Below are positions 35,247 through 37,697 of a DNA stretch of 37,697 nt, one piece after another. A program made the translations under genes and the position numbers. The stretch is from Synergistaceae bacterium. GTDB lineage: Bacteria > Synergistota > Synergistia > Synergistales > Aminobacteriaceae. Numbering within the stretch: position 1 is the first letter of the stretch; each line of letters opens with the position of its first letter. Location: contig JAFSWW010000042.1 of the NCBI GenBank assembly GCA_017444345.1, positions 1-37,697 of the forward strand, given 5' to 3'. The notes beneath the pieces were generated by a model. That model worked only from the letters and a program-made list of their open reading frames with translations. It had not been told where the DNA came from and searched no databases.

Positions 35247-35852
35247 ATGACAAATAAAAGCGTGAATTTAATACAAATTTTTATGGAACACACAAAGAAT
35301 TCTGACACTGAAAATTTTATCAGGAATATATTATTTTGTTTCGGAGCACCGACTATTAAGGGCTTAAAAGCTGCGTGCTTGATAAATTTCAGGCGTAATC
35401 AGGACGAAAATATGCGCTCAATCTGGAAATTAAACGCGTCTAAGTGGCTTGATTCGCTAGGTGTAGAATGGCTTTTACTGAATGAACACGAAAAATTTAA
35501 TAATAATGCTCTCGTTATGATTTATAGGCGTGAATTGCTTTCAAGGGCTTTAACATGTAAGAAGGCCTGCGAGATCTTAAAGAGTCAGGGCTACCCGGTG
35601 AATAATTTAGACTCGTGCTTAAAATGTTTATGCGAAAAATTTTGCTCAAGATTCCCGCATGAAATCGGCCTGTTTCTCGATTACCCGCCCGATGATGTTA
35701 AATGCTTTATGGAGAATAAACGCGCAAAAAATTTATTAAATCATACTTACTGGAAAGTTTACAGCAATAGTAATATCAAGAAGGCACGCCGGACTTACCG
35801 CAAATATAAGCGAGCAGAGTACGACGCAGCCCGAATGATTTTATCTTTATAG
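35247..35852 (+). CDS. DUF3793 family protein
   Basis: The 201-residue protein matches the DUF3793 family: an N-terminal NFIRNILFCFGAPTIKGLKAACLINF, the conserved FPHEIGLFLDYPPDDVKCFM in its second half, then TYWKVYSN and a basic C-terminus. No function is established for the family to my knowledge. It sits 14 bases upstream of a flavodoxin gene, an arrangement repeatedly seen in anaerobes, suggesting a redox or metal-linked role. No signal peptide or membrane segment, so cytosolic. Confidence 0.85.
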   Translation: MTNKSVNLIQIFMEHTKNSDTENFIRNILFCFGAPTIKGLKAACLINFRRNQDENMRSIWKLNASKWLDSLGVEWLLLNEHEKFNNNALVMIYRRELLSRALTCKKACEILKSQGYPVNNLDSCLKCLCEKFCSRFPHEIGLFLDYPPDDVKCFMENKRAKNLLNHTYWKVYSNSNIKKARRTYRKYKRAEYDAARMILSL

Positions 35853-35866
35853 GAGGTTATATTATC

Positions 35867-36286
35867 ATGGCAAAAGTTTTAATTGTCTACGTATCAACAA
35901 CAGGGAACACCGAGAAAATGGCCGATGCTATTTATGAAGGTGCTAAGGCAGCAGGTGCAGACGTAACTTGCAAGACAGTCGGGGACGCTTCAGTAAGTGA
36001 ACTCGCAAATTATGATGTAATAGCGTTCGGATCTCCCGCAATGGGCGCAGAAGTAATCGAGGAAGCAGAAATGGAACCGTTTTTCACGGAGGCAGCAAGC
36101 GCAATTAAGGGCAAAAAAGTTGCTGTATTCGGCTCATATGACTGGGGCGACGGCGAATGGCTCAGGACATGGGAAGACAGATGCAAAGAGGCAGGCGCAA
36201 ATGTTATCGCAAGCGTTAAAGCCCATCTCGAACCCGACGACGACGCTATTAAAGAATGCAAGGATTTCGGCGCAAAACTCGCATAA
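35867..36286 (+). CDS. Flavodoxin
   Basis: A small FMN electron carrier, 139 residues. The FMN phosphate loop is STTGNTEKMAD near the N-terminus, with SPAMGAEVIEEAEMEPF and FGSYDWGDGEW as the loops flanking the isoalloxazine ring, the latter typical of short-chain clostridial-type flavodoxins. Strong AGGAGG precedes ATG 35867. Co-transcribed with the DUF3793 gene. It may substitute for ferredoxin when iron is short; no Fur-type site was recognised. Confidence 0.93.
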   Translation: MAKVLIVYVSTTGNTEKMADAIYEGAKAAGADVTCKTVGDASVSELANYDVIAFGSPAMGAEVIEEAEMEPFFTEAASAIKGKKVAVFGSYDWGDGEWLRTWEDRCKEAGANVIASVKAHLEPDDDAIKECKDFGAKLA

Positions 36287-36296
36287 AAAAATTTTC

Positions 36297-36328
36297 GGCC
36301 TCCTGAGTATTAATTTATTCGGGAGGTC
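36297..36328. terminator. Bidirectional terminator between flavodoxin and the SGNH-like gene
   Basis: GGCCTCCTGA (36297-36306) pairs with TCGGGAGGTC (36319-36328) with a G-T pair or two. On the reverse strand the tail is GAAAATTTTTTTATGC; forward tail is weaker. The stop codon of the reverse gene (36310-36312) is inside the loop. Confidence 0.7.
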
Positions 36329-37248
36329 ATTAATCTTGTAAATTCTATACTTCCCAGCGTTGACAAATGAATATGATCTATAAATAATGACGGGTCAGAA
36401 TGTGAAAATTTATAGCCGGTCCCGGAAATATTGAGCCGGTTTATTAATTCTTGAGAGATAAAATATTTTGCTTCATTCTCGCGCAATAAATTTATATATT
36501 CCTGCATTATACTTGAATAAATGCCGCTGTTGATCGTGTCAAAAAATTTCGGAGTCTCTATAAACACTAGATTTATATTATGCTCGCGGCAAAGTTTTAT
36601 AATTTTCGTGATTGCTTCTTTCTGTAAATTATTAATATTGCCCGTGCCTGTTTGAGGGACTGGAGTAGAGTCAAGAATTTCGCGTGTAGTTCCTGAAAGA
36701 TTGCCGAGAGTCGCCCCCTTGTGATAGCGGTTTGCAACGAGTTTTTTATACAGCGGCCATAATAAAAATATATCATTACCAGACGAAATAAATAACTCCC
36801 ATGTTAGAGCTAAATAATTTTCTTGATTGCGCGTTATAGTTTGCCAAAGTGCAATTTTCAGGCTTAAGGGCGAGTCAAATATCATGCGTGACTCGGCGAG
36901 TTTTGACTCTTGAGCGGCTGAATATGCGTACATATCGAGATATAAATTTTTTATTGCTGTATTATGCTTGATTAAATATTCAATTACTAGTAATTCAAGA
37001 GTGGGATCAAAGCCGTTATAAGCAAGTATAAAAGAGTCTGGCCCAACTTTTTCGGCCTCATTTATATTTATTCCGCGTCCGAACATTGACGAGCCTATAT
37101 AAAGATTTGTTATCTCACCGAGTTTAGCAGCTTTATAAATCCCCTTGTCAATTTGCAAGCTCAACTCACACGAATAAATATTTTTTACAGCAAGAAAAGC
37201 TACACAAGCAAGTAACGCAAGAAATAATATTTTGATTCTCAGAGTCAT
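36310..37248 (-). CDS. Membrane-anchored SGNH-hydrolase-like protein
   Basis: The ~312-residue product has one N-terminal membrane anchor (KILFLALLACVAFLAV), then YIGSSMFGRGIN, resembling block I of SGNH/GDSL hydrolases with a GSS nucleophile, and a C-terminal DHIHLSTLGSIEF, the expected Asp-x-x-His block. Such single-span SGNH proteins (DltD, AlgX/AlgJ-like) work with MBOAT O-acyltransferases on envelope polymers; no MBOAT gene is visible here, so this is a guess. ATG 37248 is chosen because AAAGGTG is nine bases upstream; GTG 37260 overlaps that site. Could also be a general esterase. Confidence 0.65.
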   Translation of the reverse strand: MTLRIKILFLALLACVAFLAVKNIYSCELSLQIDKGIYKAAKLGEITNLYIGSSMFGRGININEAEKVGPDSFILAYNGFDPTLELLVIEYLIKHNTAIKNLYLDMYAYSAAQESKLAESRMIFDSPLSLKIALWQTITRNQENYLALTWELFISSGNDIFLLWPLYKKLVANRYHKGATLGNLSGTTREILDSTPVPQTGTGNINNLQKEAITKIIKLCREHNINLVFIETPKFFDTINSGIYSSIMQEYINLLRENEAKYFISQELINRLNISGTGYKFSHSDPSLFIDHIHLSTLGSIEFTRLMTSRIN

Positions 37249-37279
37249 TAAATAATTCACCTTTCATAATGCTATAATC

Positions 37280-37308
37280 ATTATAAATTTTCCGGGCAAT
37301 ATCAGCAA
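37280..37308 (-). promoter_or_regulatory. Promoter of the SGNH-like gene
   Basis: On the reverse strand TTGCTG (37303-37308), 17 bases, TATAAT (37280-37285), about 32 bases before the chosen ATG. Spacing is ideal and -10 perfect. Confidence 0.65.
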
Positions 37309-37485
37309 AAAATTTCATGAGAGAATGCAAGTTTTACTAATACATTTACTAATACAAAAAGTTAATCTAATTACAGTAATAGCAATAACTCACAGAGATA
37401 AAAATTTTCGTATCATTGCAATTTTTTTTATCGTGTTGATTCATAAAAAATTTTACGTGGAAAATAAAATTATTTGCTCCCTCAG
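37309..37485. other. AT-rich spacer without a supported gene
   Basis: No recognised protein, RNA gene or terminator here. On the reverse strand a frame runs from the window end through the tandem repeats to a stop at 37367-37369 but matches no family known to me and lacks a ribosome binding site. AAAATTTT occurs twice. Confidence 0.5.
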
Positions 37486-37677
37486 GCTTTGAATGAGTCC
37501 CACATTCGTATCGAGTATCACTGCCCGCCCGATAAAAATTTTTCAGCGCAATATTTGCCCATTTAGCTTTAAATGAATCCCCGTTCGTGTCGAGTATCAC
37601 CGCCGCCCGATAAAATTTTTTTAGCGCAATATTTACCCATTTAGCTTTAAATGAGTCCCTCGTTTGTGTCGAGTAGT
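37486..37677. repeat. Tandem 78-80 bp repeat, two full units and a partial third
   Basis: Units start with GCTTT(G/A)AATGA(G/A)TCC at 37486, 37566 and 37644 (spacing 80 and 78). Shared blocks: TCGAGTATCAC, GCCCGATAAAA, AGCGCAATATTT(G/A)CCCATTTA. Differences are scattered substitutions and 1-base indels in homopolymers. The third unit is cut by a poly-G run just after CGAGTA. Confidence 0.85.
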
Positions 37678-37695
37678 GGGGGGGGGGGGGGGGGG
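37678..37695. other. Homopolymer of 18 G at the window end
   Basis: Eighteen consecutive G replace the expected TCACCGCC continuation of the repeat and the window ends two bases later. Either a contig-end sequencing/assembly artefact or a real slippery G tract. Confidence 0.6.
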
Positions 37696-37697
37696 CG

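Noticed and set aside
37367-37600. Reverse 77-codon frame in the right-end repeats
   Set aside because: It begins inside tandem repeats, has no start signal and matches nothing; treated as repeat, not as a gene.
37486-37677. CRISPR array or diversity-generating retroelement template/variable repeat
   Set aside because: The repeats are directly adjacent without unique spacers, and differences are not confined to adenines; no reverse transcriptase is present.

Overview
The window looks like an AT-rich chromosomal segment from an anaerobic, probably gut-associated bacterium. The best guess is the phylum Synergistota. This rests on gene content (a DHH-CBS-polyA-polymerase type tRNA nucleotidyltransferase, a Ctc/TL5-type L25, NrnA inside the nusA-infB operon, a DUF3793-flavodoxin pair, many exported proteins) and on general familiarity; no database was consulted. 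Shine-Dalgarno sites (AGGAGG-like) are common and several genes start with TTG or GTG.

Layout. 1-138 is the right end of an IS5-family insertion sequence. It cuts into a large exported leucine-rich-repeat/lipase/Ig-like protein gene (to 4380). 4420-11959 is a tight forward operon for translation and transcription factors: rimP, nusA, a fused ylxR-L7Ae gene, infB, rbfA, nrnA, truB, ribF. 12158-15026 is tatD-tgt-tsaC (tRNA-linked), followed by a membrane zinc-ribbon/SH3/BamE-like protein (15103-16905). A bidirectional terminator separates these from reverse-strand genes: gdhA, and the operon A-adding tRNA nucleotidyltransferase, rplY, pth. 22500-23912 is forward again: an orphan VapD-like RNase and hisC. 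24010-30447 is reverse: mnmE with a second, degenerate nucleotidyltransferase, a cytidylate-kinase-like protein, an M13 metallopeptidase and a PQQ-like propeller.

The most unusual region is 30529-33382 (reverse). A two-gene module, a secreted proline-rich protein plus an amino-acid-type solute-binding protein, occurs twice in tandem. In both binding proteins the two halves of the family-3 fold are in swapped order, i.e. they read as natural circular permutants. No permease or ATPase gene is nearby. Next to it a MATE/MepA exporter (33552-34961) is preceded by a structured leader ending in a terminator, which I propose as a guanidine-IV (mepA)-type riboswitch. Then come DUF3793 and flavodoxin genes, and a membrane-anchored SGNH-like protein.

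The right end (37486-37695) holds 78-80 bp tandem repeats and an 18-G homopolymer that may be an assembly artefact. Two genes (ribF, hisC) are followed by decayed direct copies of their own 3' ends. The pentamer GAGTC/GACTC looks strongly over-represented. No rRNA, tRNA, or CRISPR array was recognised.
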